This document shows, piece after piece, positions 32,410 through 39,527 of a stretch of 39,527 nt of DNA. The notes beneath the pieces were generated by a model. It had not been told where the DNA came from, did no database searches, and saw only the letters and a program-made list of their open reading frames with translations. The DNA is from an uncultured Clostridia bacterium (GTDB taxonomy: Bacteria > Bacillota > Clostridia > Oscillospirales > Ruminococcaceae): NCBI GenBank assembly GCA_937892655.1, contig CALBJC010000123.1, positions 1 through 39,527 on the forward strand. The letters are read 5' to 3'. The position numbers and the translations under genes are program-made. Every line of letters starts with the position of its first letter. Position 1 is the stretch's first letter.

Positions 32410-34599
32410 ATGGAGAAATTTAAGAATTACTTGAAAAATTTAAACACAAAAGAAAAGCTGATAATTGCAGGCGGTATACTTTTACTGCTTTTAATTATCT
32501 TTATCATCATTTTATGTACGCTCGACAGCGGCAACGATGAAAGAAAAACTACCCCTATATCGGGTAACTACGATAACGCTGTTACAACAACTGCGCCTGC
32601 AGATGACAACGTTACAACTGTGCCGTCTGATGAAAATAATGAAAGCTCTTTATCTGAAGATGTTGAGAATCCTGAGGCTGTTACCACAACGGGTACAACA
32701 AATAATACTACAACTACAACTACTGCTTCACAAGGCGGTAATGTAACTACAACTACCCCACAGCAGAGTGCTGTTACTACAACGCCGAATGGTCAGGGTA
32801 GCACAAGTGGCTCTGTGCCTGTAGTAACAAACCCTGTAACTACTACCCCTGTAACAACTACAGAGGGTCAAACTACAACAACTGCTACAGAAGAAACTAC
32901 AACCACAGCCCCACAGGAAGATATTGAAGAAATTCAGGGTTATGTTCTTGAATACTCAATTGACAATACATGGGCAAACGGTAGCGAAAATATGTACGGT
33001 ATGCAGTTTGGCATTACAAATAATTCGTCAAAGGCTACTACCTCATGGGCACTTGTTATGAATATCCCGGGTCTTTCATCGGTAAGCGGCTGGAACGGTG
33101 ACTTTGTAGTAAGCGGTGATAAGCTGACGGTTACAAACGCAAACCACAACGGCACTATCAACGTTGGCGGTACTATTGTTATCGGCTGTAACTTAGGCTC
33201 AATGCAGAATTTCAAGATCGAATCTGCTACCTTGAATGGTGTAAAATGCACTATCCGTCAGGGCAATGTAAATCAGAATAATCAAAACAACAATAATAAC
33301 AATAACAACAATAACAATAATAACAATAATCAGCAGCCGTCAGCATCTGTTGAAGAGCTTTTACAGCGCCCTTCAAACGCTTCGCAGGGTGATGACTGGC
33401 TTTACGTTTCGGGCAACAAGATCGTTGACAAGGATGGCAAGCAGGTTTGGCTTACGGGTGTAAACTGGTTTGGCTACAATACCGGTACTAACATCTTTGA
33501 CGGTCTTTGGAACTCAAACCTTGAAGAGTCTGTTGACGCTATTGCAGACCACGGCTTTAACCTTATCAGAGTGCCTATTTCTGCACAGCTTATAAACGAA
33601 TGGGCAGCAGGGCAGTATCCAAGAGCAAACTACAATAATGCTTTAAACCCAACGCTCAACGATATGAACTCTCTGCAGATCTTTGACTATTTCTTAGTGC
33701 TTGCAGAGAAAAACGGCATCAAGGTTATGATAGATATCCATTCAGCCGAAACTGACGCTTCAGGCCATAACGTTAACTTATGGTATACAAGTAAGGTTTC
33801 AACAGCGCAGTTCTACTCAGCGCTTGAATGGATGGCAAAGAGATATAAAAATAACGATACGCTTATCGCCTTTGACCTTAAAAACGAGCCTCACGGCAAG
33901 CCAAACGAGGGCGATAAGGCGGCTATCTGGAACAATTCAACCGACCAGAACAACTGGAAATATGTAGCGCAGACAGCGGCTCTCAAGGTTTTAGCGCAGA
34001 ATCCTAATGTTTTAATAATGGTTGAGGGTATTGAGATTTATCCTAAAAATATCAGTACAAACGGCGATTTTCACTCAACTTCATCCGCTGACTACTATTT
34101 CAACTGGTGGGGCGGAAACCTCAGGGGCGTTAAGGATTTCCCTATAAACTTAGGCAAGTATCAGAACAAGCTTGTATACTCTCCTCACGACTACGGCCCG
34201 ACAGTTTATGAACAGCCTTGGTTTGCAGGCAACTATACATATCAGTCACTTATGCGTGACTGCTGGTATGACAACTGGCTTTATATCTACGATGACGGTA
34301 TCGCACCGCTTTTAATCGGTGAATGGGGCGGCTTTATGAGAGAGCCTAACCTCAAGTGGATGACATATATGCGCCAGCTTATAAATACATATAAGCTTCA
34401 CCATACATTCTGGTGCTTCAACGCAAATTCAGGCGATACAGGCGGACTTGTTCTTGACGATTTCAAGACATGGGATACAGAAAAGTATAACTTTGTAAAG
34501 CAGGTTCTGTGGCAGCAGGGCGGTAAGTTTGTAGGTCTTGACCATAAAATTGCGCTTGGCGATAACGGTATAACCTTATCTCAGGCAAACGGCTTGTAA
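32410..34599 (+). CDS. Membrane-anchored GH5 (subfamily 1-like) endoglucanase with CBM2
   Basis: A 729-residue cellulase. A signal anchor lies at 16-38 with no clear cleavage site, followed by a Thr-rich linker (about 50-170). A CBM2-like cellulose-binding domain (about 178-280) has ITNNSSKATTSWALVMNIPG and GWNGDFVVSGDKLTVTNANHNG. A poly-Asn linker (about 288-307) leads to a GH5 catalytic domain (about 325-720). GVNWFGYNTGTNIFDGLW, RVPIS, DLKNEPHG with acid/base Glu493, SPHDYGP and IGEWGG with nucleophile Glu638 resemble Acidothermus E1 (GH5_1). It should cut beta-1,4-glucan at the cell surface. TAGGAGA precedes the ATG. CBM2 in front of GH5_1 with a membrane anchor differs from cellulosomal enzymes, which carry dockerins; none is seen here. 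Confidence 0.9.
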   Translation: MEKFKNYLKNLNTKEKLIIAGGILLLLLIIFIIILCTLDSGNDERKTTPISGNYDNAVTTTAPADDNVTTVPSDENNESSLSEDVENPEAVTTTGTTNNTTTTTTASQGGNVTTTTPQQSAVTTTPNGQGSTSGSVPVVTNPVTTTPVTTTEGQTTTTATEETTTTAPQEDIEEIQGYVLEYSIDNTWANGSENMYGMQFGITNNSSKATTSWALVMNIPGLSSVSGWNGDFVVSGDKLTVTNANHNGTINVGGTIVIGCNLGSMQNFKIESATLNGVKCTIRQGNVNQNNQNNNNNNNNNNNNNNNQQPSASVEELLQRPSNASQGDDWLYVSGNKIVDKDGKQVWLTGVNWFGYNTGTNIFDGLWNSNLEESVDAIADHGFNLIRVPISAQLINEWAAGQYPRANYNNALNPTLNDMNSLQIFDYFLVLAEKNGIKVMIDIHSAETDASGHNVNLWYTSKVSTAQFYSALEWMAKRYKNNDTLIAFDLKNEPHGKPNEGDKAAIWNNSTDQNNWKYVAQTAALKVLAQNPNVLIMVEGIEIYPKNISTNGDFHSTSSADYYFNWWGGNLRGVKDFPINLGKYQNKLVYSPHDYGPTVYEQPWFAGNYTYQSLMRDCWYDNWLYIYDDGIAPLLIGEWGGFMREPNLKWMTYMRQLINTYKLHHTFWCFNANSGDTGGLVLDDFKTWDTEKYNFVKQVLWQQGGKFVGLDHKIALGDNGITLSQANGL
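33283..33333 (+). repeat. AAT/AAC trinucleotide repeat encoding a poly-Asn linker
   Basis: A run of about 17 AAT and AAC codons joins the CBM2 and GH5 domains of the cellulase. Mixed codons lower the slippage rate, but linker length may still differ between strains. Confidence 0.8.
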
Positions 34600-34617
34600 A
34601 AAAGGATAAGTGATGTA

Positions 34618-34950
34618 ATGAGCCTTTCAAAAGATGAGATAAGAGCGGTTAAAAAGGGTAAAGCCTACAAGAGCTTTGTTAAAGTCAGGCTTACAGCGTG
34701 GGCTGTACTGCTTTTATGGGTAATATTTGCAATACCGCTGGCACATATAAATAACATAACCTTTGTAATCTACGTTTTAGTTTCGCTAGGTTTGCTTTTT
34801 GTGTCGCTCTATTTTATAAAGGGCTACTGCTGGCGCTGTCACAGCTGCCAAAAAAAGCTGCCGACAAAAGAGCAGATAAGCACACAGAGCTTTACAGTAC
34901 CTTTACTTGTAAAAACCTGCCCGCATTGCAATGCAGATTTAACTGAATAA
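34618..34950 (+). CDS. Two-segment membrane protein with zinc-ribbon-like C-terminus
   Basis: A 110-residue protein. Two membrane helices (LTAWAVLLLWVIFAIPLA and ITFVIYVLVSLGLLFVSLYFI) are followed by CWRCHSCQKKLPTK and, after 20 residues, KTCPHCNADL. The paired CxxC motifs suggest a zinc ribbon in the cytoplasm. I do not recognise the family. It starts 18 nt after the cellulase stop with AAAAGGATAAG upstream, so it is probably the third gene of that transcript. A terminator follows. Confidence 0.7.
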   Translation: MSLSKDEIRAVKKGKAYKSFVKVRLTAWAVLLLWVIFAIPLAHINNITFVIYVLVSLGLLFVSLYFIKGYCWRCHSCQKKLPTKEQISTQSFTVPLLVKTCPHCNADLTE

Positions 34951-34954
34951 CAAA

Positions 34955-34985
34955 AAAGCCTCTGCTATAAAAAAGCAGGGGCTTT
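34955..34985 (+). terminator. Terminator after the cellulase unit
   Basis: AAAGCCTCTGC pairs with GCAGGGGCTTT (one wobble) around TATAAAAAA; the T run is short (TTTG). Confidence 0.65.
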
Positions 34986-34999
34986 GTTGGCTAAGAGCG

Positions 35000-35057
35000 C
35001 GTAAAATCGTGGGTGGCGCGACAGTCCATTGACGATTTTACGGTATAGGGTTACAAT
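35000..35057 (+). promoter_or_regulatory. Promoter and inverted-repeat operator of the second XRE gene
   Basis: CGTAAAATCGT (35000-35010) and ACGATTTTACG (35032-35042) are a perfect 11-bp inverted repeat with a 21-bp gap. The right arm overlaps the -35 TTGACG (35029-35034); the -10 TACAAT (35052-35057) is 17 bp further. The layout fits autorepression by the XRE protein encoded next. Confidence 0.55.
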
Positions 35058-35075
35058 GACAGCGAGGTGAACAAC

Positions 35076-36080
35076 ATGACTGATAAAAAAACATTCGGCT
35101 CGTTTATAAAAACAAGACGAGTTGAGAAAAACTATTCACAAAAGGATTTAGCACAGCTTTTGTTTGTAACAGAGGGCGCTGTGAGCAAATGGGAGAGGGG
35201 AGTTTCATACCCTGATATTACCCTTATCTCTGATATCTGCCGTGTACTTGACATAAGCGAGCATGAGCTTATTACAGCGTCAACCGATACCGAGACCCGA
35301 AAAATGAAGCGTGATGCAAAGAAATTCAAAACGATAAGCGCAGCGTGGTTCTGGGTGCCGACAATCTCTTATATAATAACGCTTATCGTATGCTTTATCT
35401 GTAATCTCTCAATAGACCATAAGCTGTCGTGGTTTTTTATAGTGGCAGCGGCGCTGGTATGTGCGTTTACGTTTGTGCCAACGGTCGTATACTTTTTTGA
35501 GTCAAAAAAGCTTTTGGTATTTTGCGTATCAACCTACCTTTCGATAGCCCTGCTTTTATTTGTATGCGCTGTATATACAAACGGGCTTTCGTGGTTTTTA
35601 ACCGCCTGCATAGGCGTTTTAATAGGCTATGAGCTTTTGTTTTTGCCGATTCTTTTGTCAAAAACAAAGCTTTCACGCTACAGGTTTTTAATCTCATTCA
35701 CAGCGGCATTTTTGCTGACAGTTGCGCTTTTACTAAATATCTTTCTCTGGCATAGCTTTATGTTAAAAGAATCGCTCCTTGTCACAACCTTTGCGTTTTT
35801 GCCGGTACTCCTCAGCGCTTTTATCTGTACTCTGCGCCTTGACTCTTTTATCAAAGCAGGGCTTTGTACAGCGCTCTGCGGTGTATGGTACTTTTTCACA
35901 GAGTATGTGGTAGATTTTCTGTTTGGCGGACAAACTGCAAACTACAAGGTCGATTTTACCGACTGGAAAAACTGTGCCGAGGGTAATGTCTACCTGATTT
36001 TTATAGTAACAATGCTCGTACTGAGTATTATTTTTGCTATAGTCTCAGTTATCAGAAAAAGAAAAACAAGTAAAATTTAA
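35076..36080 (+). CDS. XRE-family regulator with polytopic membrane domain
   Basis: A 334-residue protein. Residues about 5-62 are a Cro/CI-type helix-turn-helix: FGSFIKTRRVEKNYSQKDLAQLLFVTEGAVSKWERG, then YPDITLISDICRVLDISEHEL. A short basic linker (TRKMKRDAKKFKT) leads to about eight membrane helices covering the rest (from FWVPTISYIITLIVCFICNL to VYLIFIVTMLVLSIIFAIVSVI). This is the known Firmicutes design of an HTH fused to a polytopic membrane part. The start is ATG 35076 with GAGGTGAA before it; the GTG at 35067 is inside that site. It probably controls its own promoter. Its ligand is unknown. Confidence 0.85.
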   Translation: MTDKKTFGSFIKTRRVEKNYSQKDLAQLLFVTEGAVSKWERGVSYPDITLISDICRVLDISEHELITASTDTETRKMKRDAKKFKTISAAWFWVPTISYIITLIVCFICNLSIDHKLSWFFIVAAALVCAFTFVPTVVYFFESKKLLVFCVSTYLSIALLLFVCAVYTNGLSWFLTACIGVLIGYELLFLPILLSKTKLSRYRFLISFTAAFLLTVALLLNIFLWHSFMLKESLLVTTFAFLPVLLSAFICTLRLDSFIKAGLCTALCGVWYFFTEYVVDFLFGGQTANYKVDFTDWKNCAEGNVYLIFIVTMLVLSIIFAIVSVIRKRKTSKI

Positions 36081-36084
36081 AAGA

Positions 36085-36116
36085 AAAACGCTCGTGAATT
36101 TCTTCACGGGCGTTTT
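36085..36116. terminator. Bidirectional terminator between convergent genes
   Basis: AAAACGCTCGTGAA pairs with TTCACGGGCGTTTT (one wobble) around a 4-nt loop. T runs on both strands serve the XRE gene and the minus-strand gene that ends at 36122. Confidence 0.8.
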
Positions 36117-36121
36117 GTATT

Positions 36122-36496
36122 TCAGTATTTAATTTCTCTTTGCGCCAGCAGCTTGTTGGAGCGTGGGTCGCCTGCGTCAACGTCTTCTATGACGGCTATT
36201 GTGCCGAGATCCAAAAGGTATTTACCGTTTATTTTTGCTTCACGCTTGAACTGGTCAAAGTCTGTATATTCATCGTTATCAAGATAATACATAACATCAA
36301 AAAAGCCAAGCTTTGAGCTGTAATCGGCAGTTACGCCAAACTGATATCTGACCCCCTCATGCTCAATAACAAGGCGGCATATCGGCGCGTCGATCTCGAT
36401 ACATTCTTCTACTAAATCAAAAATATCGTGCGGCGAGCAGATGAGCGGCGTGTATTGCGGCTTGAAAAATTTCTTGATTGCTGAAAATAGTGACAT
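36122..36496 (-). CDS. Hypothetical protein, 124 residues
   Basis: A small soluble protein with no signal or membrane segment. The sequence (MSLFSAIKKFFKPQYTPLIC at the start; QFGVTADYSSKLGFFDVMYYLD in the middle) suggests a compact alpha/beta fold and resembles no family I can name. AAAAAAGGAG lies 9 nt before the ATG, so translation is well supported. It lies 25 nt downstream of the AraC-type gene on the same strand and is likely co-transcribed with it. Confidence 0.65.
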   Translation of the reverse strand: MSLFSAIKKFFKPQYTPLICSPHDIFDLVEECIEIDAPICRLVIEHEGVRYQFGVTADYSSKLGFFDVMYYLDNDEYTDFDQFKREAKINGKYLLDLGTIAVIEDVDAGDPRSNKLLAQREIKY

Positions 36497-36521
36497 TTTA
36501 ATTTCTCCTTTTTTGTTCTTT

Positions 36522-37307
36522 CTATTTATTTTTTTCTTTTATTCTGTATTCGTTTGTCGTCCAGTCGGCACGGAAGTGTTTATCTCTGTATTTTGCGGGG
36601 GTAAGCCCCGTTTTCTTCTTGAATACGCTTATGAAATGGCTGTGGGATGAAAAGCATAGGTAATCTGAAATCTCCTGCGATTGATATTCAGAAAACTTGA
36701 GCATATTCTTTGCCGCTTCGATACGCTGATTTTGTATATACTCGCTTATTGTCACCCCTACCTCTTTATGAAACATTCGCGACAGGTAGCTTTCGCTTAA
36801 ATTCATCTGCTGTGCTATCTCTGAAAGCGTTAAGCGGGAGTGAAGATTATTGAAGATATATTCGATACATTTTGTAGCCTGCTTTGAGTAGACCTGATGG
36901 GTCGTCAGGCGCTTCATCTGCGTTGCAAAATCAAGCCCCATCTGCTTGTTGATGCGCTGTACCTCGTCGATAGTCTTTGCTTCATCGCCAAGGTTAATAT
37001 AGTAGTCGCTCAAATTGTATGCAAGCTCCATTTCAAGCCCGCCCTCAACGCAAAAGCGGGTTATGAACGCTACCGAGATGACAAAATGATACTTTATGTT
37101 CTGCAGAGGGTCTTTTGAGAGAACTCCTGCGCCCTTGCCGCCAAGCTCATTCATAAGAGTTTTGAGCGTTTTCGTATCGCCGCGCTTTACGCATTCGTAA
37201 TATTCAAACTCCTTCTGATAAGGCGCGTGAAGGTCACCGCTTTCACGCTGATTGAAAAGCTTGTGAACAACCTGCTGATGCTTTGCTATCTCGCTTAAAT
37301 CCCTCAT
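36522..37307 (-). CDS. AraC-family transcriptional regulator
   Basis: A 261-residue activator-type regulator. Residues about 25-150 are a helical sensor domain (HAPYQKEFEYYECVKRGDTK to FITRFCVEGGLEMELAYNLSDYYI) of a kind seen in Clostridia carbohydrate regulators. The last 100 residues hold the two AraC helix-turn-helix motifs: LTLSEIAQQMNLSESYLSRMF and QSQEISDYLCFSSHSHFISVFKKKTGLTPAKYR. I chose ATG 37307, with GAGGTGAG at 37319-37312, rather than the GTG at 37316 that lies in that site. It sits between two GH5 cellulase genes, so control of these enzymes is a fair guess but is not shown by any binding site. Confidence 0.88.
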   Translation of the reverse strand: MRDLSEIAKHQQVVHKLFNQRESGDLHAPYQKEFEYYECVKRGDTKTLKTLMNELGGKGAGVLSKDPLQNIKYHFVISVAFITRFCVEGGLEMELAYNLSDYYINLGDEAKTIDEVQRINKQMGLDFATQMKRLTTHQVYSKQATKCIEYIFNNLHSRLTLSEIAQQMNLSESYLSRMFHKEVGVTISEYIQNQRIEAAKNMLKFSEYQSQEISDYLCFSSHSHFISVFKKKTGLTPAKYRDKHFRADWTTNEYRIKEKNK

Positions 37308-37373
37308 TTTTCTCACCTCAATATAATAATATCATAATTTTGACCTCATTACAACAACTTTATGATATATAAT

Positions 37374-37405
37374 AAAACCGCCAAGAGAAATCTCAAAGCG
37401 GTTTT
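37374..37405. terminator. Terminator-like hairpin after the GH5_2 gene
   Basis: AAAACCGC pairs with GCGGTTTT, with an inner GAGA/TCTC. On the minus strand it follows the GH5 stop codon by 22 nt and ends in TTTTATTAT. Confidence 0.7.
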
Positions 37406-37427
37406 AATACTATGAAAAAATTAATTG

Positions 37428-38579
37428 TTAGTTAGCTGTACGCCATGCAGCGTCCTTTGTTCTTTCCCAGATAAGCTCCTTGATGTAAAGACCTGTGTCG
37501 CTGAGTGTCTTATCCTGTGAGAAGATTGATGAGCCTTCATTCTTGTCATTTACAGCCCAGTTACAGCTTGAGATGTTGTTTTTATCCATCCATGCAAACC
37601 ATTCTTCTGTAGATTCCTTAGCGATAGCGCCGTTACCGTCAGCGTTTACGCTGCCCCATTCTGTTACAAAGATAGGGATACCTGCAGCCATTGCTCTGTC
37701 AGCGTTCTGTCTTAACCATTCCTTGTGAGTACCTGCGTAGAAATGGAGAGTATATGCGATGTTTTCAGCGTCAACAGGGTCTGCTGCTGCCTGATCAACC
37801 TTCTGTGACCACTGTGGTGAGCCAACGATTACAAGGTTGTCTGAATGCTTTCTGATAGCGGCAATAACTGTTTCGGAGTATTCCTTTACAGTTGACCAGT
37901 TGATCTGAGTAGGTTCGTTGTAAACCTCAAAAATGAGGTTGTCGTACTGACCGTACTTCTGAGCGAGCGCTTCAAAGTAAGCTACTGCTTCGTCAGGGTT
38001 ATTGTGAGCGCCGTGTGAATGCCAGTCTACGATAACGTAAACGCCTCTTTCAATAGCCTGTTCAATAACATCCTCGATAAGTGGCTCGCATGAACGGTCG
38101 TAAGGAACGCCATCGTCCATAACGCCGTATGAGCAACGAACTACTTCACAGCCGTATTCGTCAACAAGGTAGTCAACGTAGTCAGCTGTATAATACTTCT
38201 GTGACCAGTTTGACCAGAAAAAGCTCATACCTGTTACTCTTACTACTTCACCTGTCTTTGAGCCTACAAGCTTGTTGCCCTGAGCGAGCATTTCGCCGTG
38301 GTACGCAACAGGTGTATCTCTAGGTTCTGCAGGTGGTTCATCTGATGATAATTCTTCAACAGATGCAGTTGTGGTTGTTGTTGGTGTTGTTGTCTGTGAG
38401 CTGTCATCGCCCTTGTCCCAAGGCTTTATCAAAAGCACGATCACAAGAGCCAAAAGTGCCGCAAACAGAGTACAGCCACCGATAAGTAAGCCTTTATTTT
38501 TCATATCTACACTAAGCAGAGCGTTTGAATTTGTAAATTTGCTATCAGAAGATGTTACATACCTCTGCTCCTCCTGCAT
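37428..38579 (-). CDS. Membrane-anchored GH5 (subfamily 2-like) endoglucanase
   Basis: A 383-residue cellulase from ATG 38579. A short cytoplasmic tail is followed by a membrane helix (LLIGGCTLFAALLALVIVLLI) and a Thr-rich linker. The GH5 domain has VVRVTGMSFFWSNW, VYVIVDWHSHG, FEVYNEP with the acid/base Glu, YTLHFYAGTHKEWLRQNADRA and FVTEWGS with the nucleophile Glu. These match Bacillus EglS-type GH5_2 enzymes. No carbohydrate-binding domain is present. The start is uncertain: TTG 38615 would extend it, and ATG 38504 begins right before the membrane helix. None has a normal binding site; AGGAGG lies just inside the frame after ATG 38579. It should act on beta-1,4-glucan at the cell surface. 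Confidence 0.88.
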   Translation of the reverse strand: MQEEQRYVTSSDSKFTNSNALLSVDMKNKGLLIGGCTLFAALLALVIVLLIKPWDKGDDSSQTTTPTTTTTASVEELSSDEPPAEPRDTPVAYHGEMLAQGNKLVGSKTGEVVRVTGMSFFWSNWSQKYYTADYVDYLVDEYGCEVVRCSYGVMDDGVPYDRSCEPLIEDVIEQAIERGVYVIVDWHSHGAHNNPDEAVAYFEALAQKYGQYDNLIFEVYNEPTQINWSTVKEYSETVIAAIRKHSDNLVIVGSPQWSQKVDQAAADPVDAENIAYTLHFYAGTHKEWLRQNADRAMAAGIPIFVTEWGSVNADGNGAIAKESTEEWFAWMDKNNISSCNWAVNDKNEGSSIFSQDKTLSDTGLYIKELIWERTKDAAWRTAN

Positions 38580-38586
38580 ACCATTA

Positions 38587-38615
38587 TATATATAAAAGTT
38601 CTCAAATAATATCAA
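38587..38615 (-). promoter_or_regulatory. Possible promoter of the GH5_2 gene
   Basis: On the minus strand TTGATA (38615-38610) and TATATA (38592-38587) are 17 bp apart. Transcription would begin near 38580, at the ATG at 38579, implying a leaderless mRNA. Confidence 0.4.
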
Positions 38616-38770
38616 ATATATGACATATATATCATTTATTTGCGGTAAAGGGAAAATTTATAATATGAAGAAAATGCCGATGGCTACGTAGTTATTTGGA
38701 TTTTAGCATTTTGTACAATCTGATTATTAAGAATTTGTAAAAGAACGAGTAAAAATATGTGGCTTTTATA
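38616..38770. other. Divergent regulatory region without a gene
   Basis: An AT-rich gap between two divergent surface-protein genes. AAAATGC (38671-38677) and GCATTTT (38706-38712) could form a long-loop hairpin, and CTACGTAG at 38684-38691 is a perfect palindrome that may bind a regulator. No known riboswitch core is seen. Confidence 0.4.
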
Positions 38771-38799
38771 GTGACAAATTAAAAAACTTGTGGTATAAT
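38771..38799 (+). promoter_or_regulatory. Promoter of the C-terminal partial surface protein gene
   Basis: GTGACA (38771-38776) and TATAAT (38794-38799) are 17 bp apart, and TGG in front of the -10 gives the extended TGnTATAAT form. The predicted leader is about 50 nt, with the binding site AAGGGGGAA. Confidence 0.7.
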
Positions 38800-38854
38800 T
38801 TTAATACAAAAATTTTGTAACTCATCTTCTTACATTCTAAGGGGGAATTTTTAT

Positions 38855-39527
38855 ATGAAAAAAACTATATTCAGAAAGGTGCTGGCGTTTATACTCAGCT
38901 TCTCGGTATTTATGTCAGCAGGAATAGGTCTGCCTGCGGGGATATTCTCTATAGCGTTTGCGCAGGATAGCGTAGCTGCGGGTGACTTTTTAGTGTCAGG
39001 CGGTACAGAGGGGGTTGACTACTCTTATGAAGATGGTACCCTTACTATCCTGACTGCCACACAGCTTACAGTCAAAAACGCTGATGTCAATGCGGCTACT
39101 ACAGATAAGATCCTTGTTGCAAGCAATGTTGCGGCAGATGTTATTCTGGCGGGCGTCAATATTGATGTGAGCGCATCAGGCTGTGCGTTTAATGCAGATT
39201 CGGGTAAAACTGTTACAGTAACCCTTGCAGACGGAAGTGAAAACATTCTCATAAGTGGTTCAGTCTATGCGGGCCTCTGGTCAAATGACAGCGAGCTTAT
39301 AATAAACGGTGGCGCACTTGGTACAGGTAAGCTGTCAGCACATGGCGGCGGAAGGGGCGCAGGTATCGGCGGCGGCTTTGAAAGTGTGAATGCAACCGTT
39401 ACGATAAACGGCGGCGATATCAAGGCTTACGGCGGCGAATGGGGCGCAGGTATCGGCGGCGGCAACAGCGGCAGCAATATCACCATCAGCGGCGGTACAC
39501 TTACCGCAATAGGCGGCGACTACGGTG
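38855..39527 (+). CDS. Secreted Gly-rich repeat surface protein (partial, runs off the window)
   Basis: The first 224 residues of a longer protein; the frame is open to the last base. Residues 1-35 are a Sec signal (basic MKKTIFRK, hydrophobic core, cut near AFA-Q). The next part (FLVSGGTEGVDYSYEDGTLTILTATQ and ILAGVNIDVSASGCAFNADSG) matches a carbohydrate-binding-like beta domain found at the start of large gut surface proteins. Then come repeats of 29 residues with GAGIGGG, x(7), VTINGG-type strand and a YGG turn, expected to fold as a beta-helix. AAGGGGGAA is 8 nt before the ATG. Such proteins usually go on to Big_2 or other Ig domains and a wall or membrane anchor, which are outside the window. 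Ligand unknown. Confidence 0.85.
   Translation, partial: MKKTIFRKVLAFILSFSVFMSAGIGLPAGIFSIAFAQDSVAAGDFLVSGGTEGVDYSYEDGTLTILTATQLTVKNADVNAATTDKILVASNVAADVILAGVNIDVSASGCAFNADSGKTVTVTLADGSENILISGSVYAGLWSNDSELIINGGALGTGKLSAHGGGRGAGIGGGFESVNATVTINGGDIKAYGGEWGAGIGGGNSGSNITISGGTLTAIGGDYG

Noticed and set aside
38671..38712. GCCGATGGCTACGTAG stretch as a cyclic-di-GMP riboswitch
   Set aside because: The conserved GGCAAA-type core and the expected three-helix order are missing.

Overview
The window looks like a chromosomal segment of a gut or rumen Clostridia, most likely a Ruminococcus-type member of the Oscillospiraceae. The grounds are: moderately AT-rich DNA with many AGA and AAG codons; strong AGGAGG-type ribosome binding sites; a Tad pilus system with no outer-membrane secretin; membrane-anchored GH5 cellulases with Thr-rich and Asn-rich linkers; and an rRNA operon end of Firmicutes type. 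Species cannot be fixed from this sequence alone.

Layout. 1-531: end of an rRNA operon (23S 3' end, 5S, tRNA-Asn, each RNA block followed by a terminator). 845-2132: a membrane-tethered XRE regulator and an ElaA-like acetyltransferase, closed by a hairpin. 2158-3615: a 1.46 kb segment bounded by a perfect 20-bp inverted repeat. It carries one tyrosine recombinase gene and, near its left end, a perfect-consensus promoter pointing out of the segment to the left. 3677-29833: one long co-directional locus with TadZ, TadA, lipoprotein, TadB, TadC, Flp pilin, TadV peptidase, WG-repeat protein, TadE, DUF5702 giant pseudopilin-like protein, TadE, FHA protein, small membrane protein, PP2C phosphatase, Ser/Thr kinase, two membrane proteins, a 2,949-residue surface protein and a Cys-rich domain resembling the N-terminal part of prepilin peptidases. 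29834-31761: gene debris, including a truncated GH43, and a holin plus GH25 lysozyme cassette on the minus strand. 32060-39527: polysaccharide-degradation region with a DUF1294 protein, a CBM2-GH5_1 cellulase, a zinc-ribbon membrane protein, a second XRE regulator, a hypothetical protein, an AraC regulator, a GH5_2 cellulase and the start of a Gly-rich repeat surface protein that runs off the end.

How it may work together. The main candidate for a new system is the 2158-3615 segment, which has the layout of a DNA inversion switch. In the orientation given, the strong promoter fires left into a terminator about 75 nt away, and the right end of the segment carries a hairpin between the recombinase gene and tadZ. 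Recombination between the inverted repeats would put that promoter about 107 nt upstream of tadZ, reading into the whole pilus/adhesin locus. This is the layout of the Salmonella Hin switch, but with a tyrosine recombinase and a Tad pilus as output. The inversion itself is inferred, not seen.

Inside the locus, the kinase, phosphatase and FHA protein form a phospho-signalling module. A shared ETTVL-type motif, found twice in the FHA protein and several times in the tail of a neighbouring membrane protein, is a candidate phospho-threonine site that would link this module to the pilus and giant adhesin.
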